Source: Bacillus manliponensis
GTDB lineage: Bacteria; Bacillota; Bacilli; Bacillales; Bacillaceae_G
Assembly (NCBI RefSeq): GCF_000712595.1
Contig: NZ_JOTN01000002.1
Coordinates: 340,587 to 404,586, forward strand
Reading direction: 5' to 3'
Length of the DNA: 64,000 bases
This document shows, one piece after another, positions 1-11,674 of this stretch. Numbering within the stretch: position 1 is the stretch's first letter; each line of letters begins with the position of its first letter. The notes beneath the pieces are model-generated. The model was not told the origin of the DNA. It saw nothing but the letters and a program-made list of their open reading frames with translations, and made no database searches. Position numbers and translations under genes: made by a program.

Positions 1-895
1 AATTCGCTGCATATAAGCCAAGTGGCTGAAGAGCACGCAGATTCAATTCACGACCTCCAGAAATACGAATTTCTTTTGTCGGGTTCACAAATCGCATCAT
101 CGCTAATGCTTTTAAGCACTGAACAGGTGTTAATTCTTTCCGCCCTTCAAGCGGTGTTCCATCTACTGATACTAAAAAGTTACAAGGAATAGAATCCGCA
201 TCTAATCGTCTTAATTCAAATGCAATTTCAACACGCTGCTCTTTCGTTTCTCCCATTCCAAAAATAACTCCCGAACATGGGGATATGCCCGCTTGTTTTG
301 CTTTTTCAACTGTATCAACACGATCGTCATATGTGTGCGTTGAACAAATGCTTTCATAATTGTTTGCATGTGTATTTAAATTATGATTGTATCGGTGTAC
401 ACCCGCCTCAGCTAAACGTCCCGCTTGATCTTCGTTTAAAAATCCTAAACAACAACAAATTTTTAAATCTGTCGTATTTCGAATTTCTTTCACCGCTCCA
501 ATTACATGATCAACTTCTTTATTTGTTGGACGACGCCCAGACGCAACGATGCAATATGTACCAGCTTTGCGGCGAATTGCTTCATGAGCACCTTCTACAA
601 TCTTCTCCTTCGTTAACCAAGCATATTTATCAATCGGTGCCTCTGAAACAATGGACTGTGAACAGTATCCACAATCTTCTGGGCATAAACCCGATTTTGT
701 ATTGATAATCATATTTAACTTTACTTTATTTTGAAAATAATGATGACGAATCATATAGGCAGCGTTCATAATTTCTAATAATTCTCTATCTTCCGCTTCC
801 AAAATGGCAAAGGCTTCTTCCTTTGTTACCTCTCTACCCTTTATAATTTCATATGCAATTTGCTTCCAATCCATTTTCGTTTGTAACTGTTTCAT
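1..895 (-). CDS. bioB: Biotin synthase BioB (C-terminus cut by window edge)
   Basis: Radical-SAM enzyme that inserts sulfur into dethiobiotin, the last step of biotin synthesis. Translating the minus strand from the ATG at 895 gives about 298 residues with the radical-SAM cysteines in CPEDCGYC (about residues 71-78) and typical BioB stretches such as YNHNLNT and SGGRE. The family is usually about 330 residues, so roughly the last 30 lie outside the window. A GAGGGGAAGAG ribosome site precedes the start, which lies 47 bases inside the 3' end of bioC. Last visible gene of the bio operon. Very sure of identity. Confidence 0.96.
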   Translation of the reverse strand, partial: MKQLQTKMDWKQIAYEIIKGREVTKEEAFAILEAEDRELLEIMNAAYMIRHHYFQNKVKLNMIINTKSGLCPEDCGYCSQSIVSEAPIDKYAWLTKEKIVEGAHEAIRRKAGTYCIVASGRRPTNKEVDHVIGAVKEIRNTTDLKICCCLGFLNEDQAGRLAEAGVHRYNHNLNTHANNYESICSTHTYDDRVDTVEKAKQAGISPCSGVIFGMGETKEQRVEIAFELRRLDADSIPCNFLVSVDGTPLEGRKELTPVQCLKALAMMRFVNPTKEIRISGGRELNLRALQPLGLYAAN

Positions 896-1706
896 TTTTT
901 CTCTTCCCCTCTTTTTTCATATAAGAAAATAAAGCATGATACGTTGCTACGACTTGTTCATTTTCAGTAAAATCACGTTCGTATACGCGGAGCATACTCC
1001 GGAAAATAGAAGGACTCTGACAATACAATCCTTCATTACTATTTGTGGCTCCTATTTTACGAACAGACTGTAAAAATTCACGAACTGTAGAAAACGTCTC
1101 TTTATAACATGTTTCAAAAACATGCATATCCCCTGTTATTTGCTTACAAAGTTCTTGCAGTTGTGAAGCTGTTAAAAAAGTTTGTCCTAACGTTTTTACA
1201 TTCTGTACCTGATACATCTCTTTTGCACGCTGAAAGGATGTATGCAATTCATAAAATGTTTTATCACCAAATGTCGAAAATACGAGTACACCATTTTCAC
1301 TTAAAACACTGTATAAATTAGACAATGTCGCTCTTAAATCATTTAACCATTGAAATGTCGCATTAGAAATAATGACATCATATTGCTCATCTACATTTAT
1401 GCGTTCAATGTCTTCACACCGAAACGTAACAGCATCTACTTTATATCGTTTTTTTGCTTGTTCAATCATGCTCTCAGCAAAATCAACTGCTGTAATTTTT
1501 GCATTCGGAAAAGCTGCAACTAGTTGTTCTGTAACGTACCCTGTACCACAGCCTAGCTCCAAAATACGGATACAGTCCACCGCACTATAATATTCTTGCA
1601 AACGCTCAAGTAAACAATCTGCCATCTTTTGTTGTACATTTGCATATTGATTATAGGATACAGCCGCAGCGTTAAATCTTTTTTGTAACAACGCTTTGTT
1701 GATCAT
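849..1706 (-). CDS. bioC: Malonyl-ACP O-methyltransferase BioC
   Basis: SAM-dependent methyltransferase that methylates malonyl-ACP so that fatty-acid synthesis can build the pimeloyl chain of biotin. The SAM-binding motif LELGCGTG is at about residues 49-56, with the family stretches VDFAESMI, IISNATFQWL and GATNSNEG. It is 285 residues; from memory the B. cereus group protein is 269 residues and ends KEGKR. Here the frame continues for 16 more residues, overlapping the bioB start, which looks like loss of the usual stop codon. The start overlaps the end of the bioH-like gene by 35 bases, consistent with one operon. Confidence 0.95.
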   Translation of the reverse strand: MINKALLQKRFNAAAVSYNQYANVQQKMADCLLERLQEYYSAVDCIRILELGCGTGYVTEQLVAAFPNAKITAVDFAESMIEQAKKRYKVDAVTFRCEDIERINVDEQYDVIISNATFQWLNDLRATLSNLYSVLSENGVLVFSTFGDKTFYELHTSFQRAKEMYQVQNVKTLGQTFLTASQLQELCKQITGDMHVFETCYKETFSTVREFLQSVRKIGATNSNEGLYCQSPSIFRSMLRVYERDFTENEQVVATYHALFSYMKKEGKRKNETVTNENGLEANCI

Positions 1707-2417
1707 TGCGCTCGCTCTCCTTTATAAACGATAAAATTTCTTCTGCACATTGTTTTGGGTGTGTAAAACAAAGGGCATGTCCTGCTTGTTTTATGAGTCT
1801 GAGTTGTGCATTTGTTTTCTCTTGTATATACTGAGCTGCTGATAGCGGACAAATTGCATCCTCTTCTCCATGGAGAAGAAGTAAAGGAGCTTCAATTTTC
1901 CCTAATTGCTTTCTAACATCACTTTCTATTAAGTACTGTAGCCCGCATTGTAAAGATTGAGGAGAATCATTTTGAAACTGATCTGCTATTCGTTGGAATG
2001 CATGACTCTCTCCCGCTTCCTGCTCTGCTATTGAAAACATACTTGCATAAAATTTTTTTAGTATAATTTCTTGTTGTTTTAATAGATTTCTCTTCATACG
2101 CTCAACGAAAACAGATTTCCAGCCATGCTTATACTCTCGATCTGTTATAAATTTCGCGGTTCCGCCTAATAAAACAATCCCTTTTGTTTGTATAGAATGG
2201 TATACATTAATAGCTGCTAACGCACCAAGTGACCAGCCAACTAAAATCACTTCTTCATCTCTTGCTTCCTCTACAATTCTCCTTTTAAAGTCCTCATCAT
2301 TTTCTACATTCCGCCAATGAACAATAGATACCGGAACACCTTGTAAATACGGAAGGAATAAATCCCATACTTGTTCTCCCATACCCCAGCCAGAAATAAG
2401 GATGATACGAGACTTCT

Positions 2418-2421
<4 letters not shown>
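1672..2421 (-). CDS. bioH: BioH-like alpha/beta hydrolase (pimeloyl-ACP methyl ester esterase)
   Basis: Predicted to remove the methyl ester from pimeloyl-ACP methyl ester after BioC-primed chain building. The alpha/beta-hydrolase signature GWSLGA places the nucleophile at Ser64; an acid candidate lies in HGEEDAICP and the His in AGHALCF. I chose the ATG at 2421, giving 249 residues, because GGAGGGGG lies just upstream and the ATG overlaps the bioF stop by four bases. A longer in-frame start at 2472 has no ribosome site. The role follows from its place between bioF and bioC; the sequence alone shows only a hydrolase. Confidence 0.88.
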
Positions 2422-5678
<3,257 letters not shown>

Positions 5679-5694
5679 AACAGTCCCCCCTCTT

Positions 5695-5727
5695 AATGTT
5701 AACCTAAACTACTTAAAAGTTAACATT
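5695..5727 (-). promoter_or_regulatory. BirA-type biotin operator (bioO)
   Basis: Perfect inverted repeat AATGTTAAC (5695-5703) and GTTAACATT (5719-5727) separated by 15 bases. This matches the known Bacillus BirA site layout (TGTTAAC-N15-GTTAACA). It covers the -10 region of the bioA promoter, so biotin-loaded BirA binding there should block initiation. The match and spacing are seen directly; binding is inferred. Confidence 0.88.
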
Positions 5728-5745
5728 TACACTTTATACTGTCAA
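5717..5745 (-). promoter_or_regulatory. bioA operon promoter, sigma-A type
   Basis: On the minus strand, -35 TTGACA (5745-5740), 17-base spacer, -10 TAACTT (5722-5717). The weak -10 sits inside the right half of the BirA operator. The start point would be near 5710, about 30 bases before the bioA GTG. Confidence 0.72.
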
Positions 5746-5780
5746 TTCATGAAATAATTATTATTTTTTTAATATACTTG

Positions 5781-5809
5781 TTGACATCCTCTATACATGT
5801 GTGATAAAA
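5781..5809 (+). promoter_or_regulatory. Promoter for the T-box leader
   Basis: A perfect -35 TTGACA (5781-5786), 16-17 base spacer and a GATAAA/ATAAAA -10 (5803-5809), directly before the T-box stem I. It is divergent from the bioA promoter, about 40 bases apart. Confidence 0.6.
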
Positions 5810-5819
5810 ATTTAACTAA

Positions 5820-6068
5820 CATCATAATGAATCGGCAATGATAGGATTTAGTAGTATTTCGTTTCTTGCTTACAGAGAGCTGATGGTCGGTGCGAATCAG
5901 TACAGTGCGAAATATGAATTACCCCCTTGAGCTTCTTTTGCGAAACAATCGGAGTAGTGAAAGACGGTTATAACCGTTATTTTTTCGAGTGGTGAAATGA
6001 AACTGTTTCACAATTTAGGGTGGTACCGCGATTTTTTTCGTCCCTGCATATATTGCAGGGACGTTTTT
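5820..6068 (+). promoter_or_regulatory. T-box riboswitch, predicted tyrosine-specific, with terminator
   Basis: tRNA-sensing leader. Stem I is closed by TATTTCG / CGAAATA and carries the conserved inner strand AGAGAGCTGATGG and GGTGCGAATCAG. Aligning GAATTACCCCCTTGAGC with the corresponding part of the B. subtilis glyQS leader places TAC in the specifier position, a tyrosine codon. The T-box sequence AGGGTGGTACCGCG is at 6017-6030; its TGGT pairs with an ACCA tRNA end, fitting tRNA-Tyr. Terminator: CGTCCCTGCA (6039-6048), TGCAGGGACG (6054-6063), then five T. Uncharged tRNA-Tyr should allow read-through to the NhaC-family gene. Confidence 0.88.
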
Positions 6069-6113
6069 ATTTTCTCGGATCTATTTTTTACTCCCCTTTA
6101 TTTTGTGCATCCT

Positions 6114-6180
6114 TCATTTCACAAGCGAGGGTGGTACCGCGATTTTTTCGTCCCTGCATATATTGCAGGGGCGTTTTTTA
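6114..6180 (+). promoter_or_regulatory. Second copy of T-box antiterminator/terminator module
   Basis: A near-exact repeat of the 3' part of the preceding T-box, 111 bases further on: TTTCACAA, then AGGGTGGTACCGCG (6128-6141), then a terminator with arms CGTCCCTGCA (6149-6158) and TGCAGGGGCG (6164-6173) and a T run. No second stem I or specifier precedes it, so this is a duplicated decision module and not a full tandem T-box. Confidence 0.85.
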
Positions 6181-6336
6181 TTTCTCAAATTGCGGAAAGT
6201 AAAGAGAGATTCATTTTTTGATGTTCAACTTTTACCGGTAAGTTGTCATAAAATTCTAAAAAATTAGAAGGAATTACGTAATATTGTCGTATTTTATATA
6301 AAAAGAAAATTTTTTGTTATGAGGGGGTCACACGCG

Positions 6337-7707
6337 ATGGTTACAAAGTTAGAATCGATTTTATTAACTGTTATCATTTTTTTCTTTATTGGATTTAGCG
6401 TTATTGAACTAAAAGTAGGACCACATATTCCAATTTTATTTGGAATTATCATCTTAATTGCATTTGGGTTTGCGAAAAGGATTTCTTGGTCAACTATGGA
6501 GGCAGGAATACGAAGTAGTATTTCAGCTGGTATTCCATCTATTTTCATCTTCCTACTTGTAGGCGTATTAATTAGTGTTTGGATTGCCGCTGGAACAATT
6601 CCAACATTAATGGTTTACGGATTTGAACTTGTCTCTCCGCAGTTCTTCATACCAACTGCCTTTATTGTTTGTGCAATTGTTGGTACAAGTATCGGTAGTG
6701 CCTTTACAACAGCCGCTACAGTTGGCCTTGCTTTTATGGGAATGGGGAGTGCTCTTGGATATGATCCAGCTCTTATTGCTGGTGCTATCATTTCTGGCGC
6801 ATTCTTTGGAGATAAAATGTCTCCGTTATCTGACACAACAAATTTAGCTCCTGCAGTTACTGGGGTAGATATGTTTGAACATATCCGAAATATGCTTTGG
6901 ACAACCGTCCCTGCTTTCATCATAGCACTGATTGCCTTTTTCATCCTTGGAAGTAACAATGGTGGAGAAATAGAGTTAGCATCCTTTACAAAAACACTAG
7001 AGGAAAATGCAACGATCTCTATCTTTACATTGCTACCCGTTCTATTATTATTTATTTTTGCATTCAAAAAGGTCCCTGCCGTTCCAACTTTACTTGCAGG
7101 AATTGTCGTTGGCATAATCTTAGTATTCATTTTCAATCCAAGTACGTCTGTAAATGAGTTAATTAAAATTATGCAAGACGGTTACGTATCAAAAACGGGT
7201 GTAGAAAGCATTGACAGCTTACTATCACGTGGTGGTTTACAAAGTATGCTTATGTCCATCGCTCTCATTTTTCTTGCTCTTTGTATGGGTGGCATACTAC
7301 AAGGTATGGGAATTATTACACAGCTTATGAATATGATTGCAAACTTTGTAAAAACAAGTACACGTTTAATTTTATCGACTGCAACAACTGCAATCGGTGT
7401 CAACTTTTTACTTGGAGAGCAGTACTTATCCATCGTATTAACTGGTCAAGCATTTGCTAATAAATACGATGAAGTTGGCTTAGAACGTAAAAATTTATCA
7501 CGTGTGTTAGAAGATGCTGGTACAGTTGTGAATCCACTTGTACCATGGGGTGTAAGTGGGGTATTCTTAGCGACTGTATTAAACGTCCCTACAATTGAAT
7601 ATGTTCCATACGCAATCTTTTGCCTAGTTTGTCCGATCATTACTGTAATTGTTGGCTTCACTGGATTTGGCCTTTCATGGAAGAAAAGCAAATCAGCTTC
7701 TTTATAA
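6337..7707 (+). CDS. NhaC-family Na+/H+ antiporter-like transporter, probably for tyrosine
   Basis: Polytopic membrane protein of about 456 residues with roughly 11-12 hydrophobic segments and the NhaC-family stretch GAFFGDKMSPLSDTTNLAP. Named an antiporter by family, but the leader predicts control by tyrosyl-tRNA charging, so import of tyrosine is the likelier job. T-box controlled NhaC-type genes are known in Firmicutes. I chose ATG 6337 (MVTKLES) because GAGGGGG lies eight bases before it; the in-frame ATG at 6319 lies ahead of that ribosome site. The TAA stop is the first part of a bcr1-like repeat. Confidence 0.88.
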   Translation: MVTKLESILLTVIIFFFIGFSVIELKVGPHIPILFGIIILIAFGFAKRISWSTMEAGIRSSISAGIPSIFIFLLVGVLISVWIAAGTIPTLMVYGFELVSPQFFIPTAFIVCAIVGTSIGSAFTTAATVGLAFMGMGSALGYDPALIAGAIISGAFFGDKMSPLSDTTNLAPAVTGVDMFEHIRNMLWTTVPAFIIALIAFFILGSNNGGEIELASFTKTLEENATISIFTLLPVLLLFIFAFKKVPAVPTLLAGIVVGIILVFIFNPSTSVNELIKIMQDGYVSKTGVESIDSLLSRGGLQSMLMSIALIFLALCMGGILQGMGIITQLMNMIANFVKTSTRLILSTATTAIGVNFLLGEQYLSIVLTGQAFANKYDEVGLERKNLSRVLEDAGTVVNPLVPWGVSGVFLATVLNVPTIEYVPYAIFCLVCPIITVIVGFTGFGLSWKKSKSASL

Positions 7708-7862
7708 AGTGAAACTTCACTCAGTGGGGGTTTTCTTCATCCCCCACTGAGTGTTAGTTGAACCAATCGGGCTTTTACGGGCTGTTTATCTCCCACCTAA
7801 ACTTCTTCGTTTTTTCTCAAGTTTTGAGGGGGGAGTCTTACAGCCCGTTAATGCGGGATAAA
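7704..7862 (+). repeat. bcr1-like repeat, copy 1 (full length)
   Basis: A 159-base element with ATAAA at both ends. Order: GTGAAACTTCACTCAGTG, a hairpin of CACTCAGTGGGGG against CCCCCACTGAGTG, then CCAATCGGGC, then a longer stem CGGGCTG...CAGCCCG, ending GCGGGATAAA. Other copies occur at 15116, 17532, 17741 and (inverted) 33656. It resembles the B. cereus group element bcr1, which from memory is about 155 bases with 5-base TTTAT duplications. It begins inside the stop codon of the upstream gene. Confidence 0.85.
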
Positions 7863-7880
7863 AAAACTTACAAAATATAA

Positions 7881-7935
7881 AAAAGAAGGTACCTGTTACA
7901 ACCGGAAATTTGGTTGTTTATAGGTACCTTCTTTT
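7881..7935 (+). terminator. Hairpin terminator before the SGNH gene
   Basis: Arms AAAAGAAGGTACCT (7881-7894) and AGGTACCTTCTTTT (7922-7935), with an inner ACAACC/GGTTGT stem, followed by TTTTTA. It probably ends transcripts from the NhaC-family gene. Confidence 0.75.
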
Positions 7936-8005
7936 TATGAAACAATGTCCCATTGCTTCTCATGCAGAATATGATAAAATAACCAATTACAAGGAGGATA
8001 AATAT

Positions 8006-8791
8006 ATGAAAAAAATCATCATCTGTTCACTTTGTCTCCTCCTTCTCATCATTTCATTTATGTATTATAAGAAGAAGGAGGAGACAAACCTACACAAAGA
8101 AAAACAAATCGTATCCACACCTATTTGGATCGATGAACAAACAGCTACTCCTCTTCATCACCTTGTCCTTGGTGATTCATTTGCAAAAGGACATGGATCT
8201 ACAAATGGGGGCTATGCCCAAGTCGCTTCAGAACAATTAAGCAAAAATCTTCAAAAAGAAGTCATTGTAGATAACCTTGCCGTCAACGGCTCAACAACTG
8301 ACCAATTGTTGAAAATAATGGAAAAAGAAGAAGTGAAACAAAAAATACAACAAGCAAATCTCATTACAATTAGCATTGGAGGGAACAATGTTCTCCGACT
8401 CAAAAAATCGATTAATAAAGGCAGTATGATGGATAAAATTAAAATGTTAAACAAGGAGAAAGACTTATTCGAAGAAGACTTATTGGAAATTGTAGTAACA
8501 ATCCGCTCTTTAAATCCTGATGCTCTTATCGTTTTAACTGAGTTATATAATCCTTTAAAATTAGATGATTCCCTTACTTCTTATGCCGATATATTTCTCG
8601 ACAGTTGGAATACGACAATTCATTCTACCTCAAAAGAAAACGAACCATCTATCGTATTACCTGTTCGTGACTTATTAACAATTGAAGATGCGGATTTATT
8701 ATATGATCAAGTTCATCCAAATAATAAAGGTTATGAAAAGATCGCTGCTTCATTTATGAAGCAAATATTATCCTATAAATACTCATCTTAA
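8006..8791 (+). CDS. SGNH/GDSL-type hydrolase, membrane-anchored
   Basis: Predicted extracellular esterase or lipase of 261 residues. The N-terminus has one hydrophobic segment after MKK, a signal anchor. Block I is LVLGDSF with the catalytic Ser, block III is IGGNN, and block V is DQVHPNNKGY with the Asp-His pair. The ATG at 8006 has AAGGAGGA eight bases upstream; an upstream in-frame ATG at 7910 lies within the terminator hairpin. Substrate unknown. Monocistronic, with its own terminator-separated neighbours. Confidence 0.88.
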   Translation: MKKIIICSLCLLLLIISFMYYKKKEETNLHKEKQIVSTPIWIDEQTATPLHHLVLGDSFAKGHGSTNGGYAQVASEQLSKNLQKEVIVDNLAVNGSTTDQLLKIMEKEEVKQKIQQANLITISIGGNNVLRLKKSINKGSMMDKIKMLNKEKDLFEEDLLEIVVTIRSLNPDALIVLTELYNPLKLDDSLTSYADIFLDSWNTTIHSTSKENEPSIVLPVRDLLTIEDADLLYDQVHPNNKGYEKIAASFMKQILSYKYSS

Positions 8792-8859
8792 AAACAAATA
8801 ATGCTATTTTTACAAACTATATTTTTTGTTACAATACTATATGGAAGGGGGCCGTTATA

Positions 8860-9306
8860 ATGGCATCACACGAATGGGAACGTATTGTTGATCATCTTCT
8901 TTCTGTAGTGCCTCTTTTTTATCGTAAGTTTATGTTACCTGGAGAATTTTCTTCACAAAGACATATGCCACCATCGCAAACACAGGTGCTATTATTATTG
9001 CACGAAAATGGCACATTAGCGGTCTCCGAAATCGGCAAGCATCTAGCGATTTCAAGGCCAAATATGACACCGCTACTTAATAAACTTATACAAGAAGAGC
9101 TTGTCGAACGTCATTATAGTGAAAAAGATCGACGCGTTATTTTAATCTCACTGACAGAAGATGGAAAGTCATTAGTAAGTCAATATCAGCAGTTCATTTT
9201 AAACAAACTGCAAGAACATTTCCAAACATTATCAGAGAATGAACGTATACAACTTATTCATTCACTTCAAACGATTCAACATTTAATTATGAAAGCAAAC
9301 GTATAA
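8860..9306 (+). CDS. MarR-family transcriptional regulator
   Basis: 148-residue winged-helix regulator. The helix-turn-helix is in LAVSEIGKHLAISRPNMTPLL (about residues 53-73) and the wing in SEKDRRVILISLT. The GGAAGGGGG ribosome site lies just upstream. No obvious operon partner follows: a terminator is at the stop codon and the next gene is convergent. Targets unknown; autoregulation is common in the family but no clear operator was identified. Confidence 0.9.
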   Translation: MASHEWERIVDHLLSVVPLFYRKFMLPGEFSSQRHMPPSQTQVLLLLHENGTLAVSEIGKHLAISRPNMTPLLNKLIQEELVERHYSEKDRRVILISLTEDGKSLVSQYQQFILNKLQEHFQTLSENERIQLIHSLQTIQHLIMKANV

Positions 9307-9332
9307 AGCTGCTCCCTCTTGGAAGCAGCTTT
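9305..9332. terminator. Convergent terminator between marR-type gene and Tyr-rich gene
   Basis: Arms AAAGCTGCT (9305-9313) and AGCAGCTTT (9324-9332). Works in either direction for the two convergent genes. Confidence 0.75.
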
Positions 9333-9498
9333 ATGATTCAAAATAGTTTCCATAGTATATATTTGAATATGGCCATGTTGTTAAATATGGCTTTTGTTCT
9401 TGCTCCATCATCGGCTGAACGGACTGTTGCCTTACATACGGATTCGGATAGTACACCATCCGTGGATAAAACTGCGGAATATAATACGTATACCACAT
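9331..9498 (-). CDS. Small tyrosine-rich protein of unknown function
   Basis: 55 residues starting MWYTYYIPQFYPR, very rich in Tyr, Pro and Gln, with no membrane segment. The ATG at 9498 is preceded by AAAAGGAG at good spacing; a longer frame from 9531 has none. Such composition is seen in small spore-coat or morphogenetic proteins, but that is only a suggestion. Confidence 0.6.
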   Translation of the reverse strand: MWYTYYIPQFYPRMVYYPNPYVRQQSVQPMMEQEQKPYLTTWPYSNIYYGNYFES

Positions 9499-9567
9499 TC
9501 TTATTTCACTCCTTTTTAGAAGCATATTCAATATAAGAAGCGAATGTGCTCTTCCTACTCCAACATA

Positions 9568-10503
9568 CTATTTCTGCAATAAACTTACTAACAACGCTTT
9601 TTGCACATGCAAGCGATTCCCAGCTTGCTCAAATACGATAGATTGTGGTCCATCAATAACAGCCGCTGTTACTTCTTCTCCTCTATGTGCAGGTAAGCAA
9701 TGTAAAAAGCGATACGTTTCTTTTGCATGTTGAACAAGAGTTTCATTCACTTGATAAGGATGAAATAATCGATATTTCTCTTCATCCTCTTCTTGCCCCA
9801 TACTCATCCAAACGTCTGTATAAATGAAGTCAGCCTCTTGCATGGCCTCTGTTGGGTTCTCCATAACTCTAATATCCGCTCCTGTTTCGGCTGCAATTTT
9901 TCGTGCTCGCTTCACGATTTCTTCATTTGGTTCATATCCAGCTGGGGTTGCTACAGTCATATGCATGCCAACTATCGCACTCGCTAACAACAATGAATGA
10001 CATACATTATTTCCATCCCCTACGTAGCATAACTTCACATTTTCAAATGTACGAACTTCCTCATAAATAGTCATAAGATCGGCTAATGCTTGGCAAGGGT
10101 GATGTTCATCTGTTAAACCATTAATAACAGGGATATTGGATTCTTTCGCAAGTTCTTCCACGTCTTTATGTGAAAACGTACGAATCATAATACCATCAAT
10201 GTATTGAGATAATACTTTCGCCGTATCAGCCATACTTTCACCTCTGCCAAGCTGCATATCCTTTCCACTTAAAAACATACCATGTCCGCCTAACTGCACC
10301 ATCCCAGCCTCAAACGAAACACGTGTACGAGTAGAATGTTTATCAAAAATAAGTCCTAATATTTTCCCTACTAATAACGGTACTTGTTTATCCTTCTTTA
10401 ACTGGATCGCAAACTCAATTAAAGAAATAATTTCTTCTTTCGTTAGCTCTTCTAACGTTAAAATATCTTTCGTTTGTAATTTTGGAATGTGCATCGTCGT
10501 CAT
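9568..10503 (-). CDS. argF: Ornithine carbamoyltransferase ArgF
   Basis: Makes citrulline from ornithine and carbamoyl phosphate. The carbamoyl-phosphate motif STRTR is at 57-61, HPCQ at 135-138, DVWMSMGQ for ornithine, and HCLPAHRG near the end. Length 311 is usual. GGAGGAG lies five bases before the ATG. Last gene of argCJBDF, 13 bases after argD. This is the biosynthetic enzyme by context. Confidence 0.95.
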   Translation of the reverse strand: MTTMHIPKLQTKDILTLEELTKEEIISLIEFAIQLKKDKQVPLLVGKILGLIFDKHSTRTRVSFEAGMVQLGGHGMFLSGKDMQLGRGESMADTAKVLSQYIDGIMIRTFSHKDVEELAKESNIPVINGLTDEHHPCQALADLMTIYEEVRTFENVKLCYVGDGNNVCHSLLLASAIVGMHMTVATPAGYEPNEEIVKRARKIAAETGADIRVMENPTEAMQEADFIYTDVWMSMGQEEDEEKYRLFHPYQVNETLVQHAKETYRFLHCLPAHRGEEVTAAVIDGPQSIVFEQAGNRLHVQKALLVSLLQK

Positions 10504-10516
10504 GAAAACTCCTCCT

Positions 10517-11674
10517 TTATTTTATAAATAGCAATTCATTACACACGGATTTTATTATTTGAACTGCTTGATTCATTTCTTCTTCAGTTACAGTAAGCGG
10601 TGGTAAAATACGCAGTACATTTGTACCGGCTTGTAAAACCAAAAGCCCCTTCTCTTCCAATTTCAAAACAATCGGTGTGACATCACATGTAAACTGAACA
10701 CCAATTAAAAGCCCTTTTCCTCGTACTTCATAAATAGAATCAACAGATTGTAGCTCTTGTTGTAACAAATTGTGAAGATATTCACCTTTATGCATTACTT
10801 CTTTTAAAAAGGAAGAATCATCTATAATATGTAATACTTCTTTTGCCGCTGTCATCGAAAGAAAATTCCCACCAAATGTTGAACCGTGTGTACCAGCAGT
10901 AAACGTATTTGCTAATTCACTCTTACCTATCATCGCTCCGATAGGTATGCCATTTCCAAGAGCTTTTGCAACTGTTACAATATGAGGTAAAGTTCCTGTC
11001 TGTTCATAAGAAAACATTGTTCCCGTTCTTCCTATTCCTGTTTGTACTTCATCTACAATATAAAGCGCACCATATTGGTTACATAATCGTTCAATTTCTT
11101 TTAAAAATTCATAGTTTGCAAGGCTGACGCCTCCTTCTCCTTGCACAACTTCAACCATAACTCCAGCTACTTCTTCATTCATCGCTTCTTGCAATGCTTT
11201 TATATCATTAAACGGAAGGTGAAGAAATGTTGGAAGAAGTGGTCCAAATCCGTCATGCACTTTTGGTTGGCCCGTTGCACTCATTGTCGCAAACGTCCTT
11301 CCATGAAATGATTGCTGGAATGTAATAAAAACTGATTTCCCCGTATGCTTACGAGCAAGCTTAAGTGCGGCTTCATTTGCTTCTGCACCGCTATTACAAA
11401 AGAACACATAATCAAGTCCTTCATTTTTTGTTAGCTTTGCAGCTACTTCTTCTTGTAGTTTACTTGGAAATAAATTAGATATGTGCCACATTTCTTTCAT
11501 CTGCCTTGTAACAGCCTCGACAAGTTTTGGATGGCAGTGTCCTAGATTACACACCGCAATACCTGAAGTAAAATCAAGATATTCCTTTCCATTTCGGTCC
11601 ATTACCTTCGTTCCATCACCTTTTACAATTTCTACCCCACGCCTACTATAAGTTTGGAACAGGTGAGTGTTCAC
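10517..11674 (-). CDS. argD: Acetylornithine aminotransferase ArgD
   Basis: Class-III PLP aminotransferase acting on N-acetylglutamate semialdehyde. The PLP lysine is Lys237 in TVAKALGNG, with [11 protein letters not shown] (208-218) and NSGAEANE before it. Length 385 is normal. The start overlaps the argB stop by four bases, so translation is coupled. Confidence 0.95.
   Translation of the reverse strand: MNTHLFQTYSRRGVEIVKGDGTKVMDRNGKEYLDFTSGIAVCNLGHCHPKLVEAVTRQMKEMWHISNLFPSKLQEEVAAKLTKNEGLDYVFFCNSGAEANEAALKLARKHTGKSVFITFQQSFHGRTFATMSATGQPKVHDGFGPLLPTFLHLPFNDIKALQEAMNEEVAGVMVEVVQGEGGVSLANYEFLKEIERLCNQYGALYIVDEVQTGIGRTGTMFSYEQTGTLPHIVTVAKALGNGIPIGAMIGKSELANTFTAGTHGSTFGGNFLSMTAAKEVLHIIDDSSFLKEVMHKGEYLHNLLQQELQSVDSIYEVRGKGLLIGVQFTCDVTPIVLKLEEKGLLVLQAGTNVLRILPPLTVTEEEMNQAVQIIKSVCNELLFIK

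Noticed and set aside
5997-6221. 74-residue frame on the plus strand
   Set aside because: It lies wholly within the T-box leader and simply reads through the duplicated antiterminator/terminator units.
6615-7136. 173-residue antisense frame inside the NhaC-family gene
   Set aside because: A codon-pattern shadow; no ribosome site, and the sense gene is well supported.
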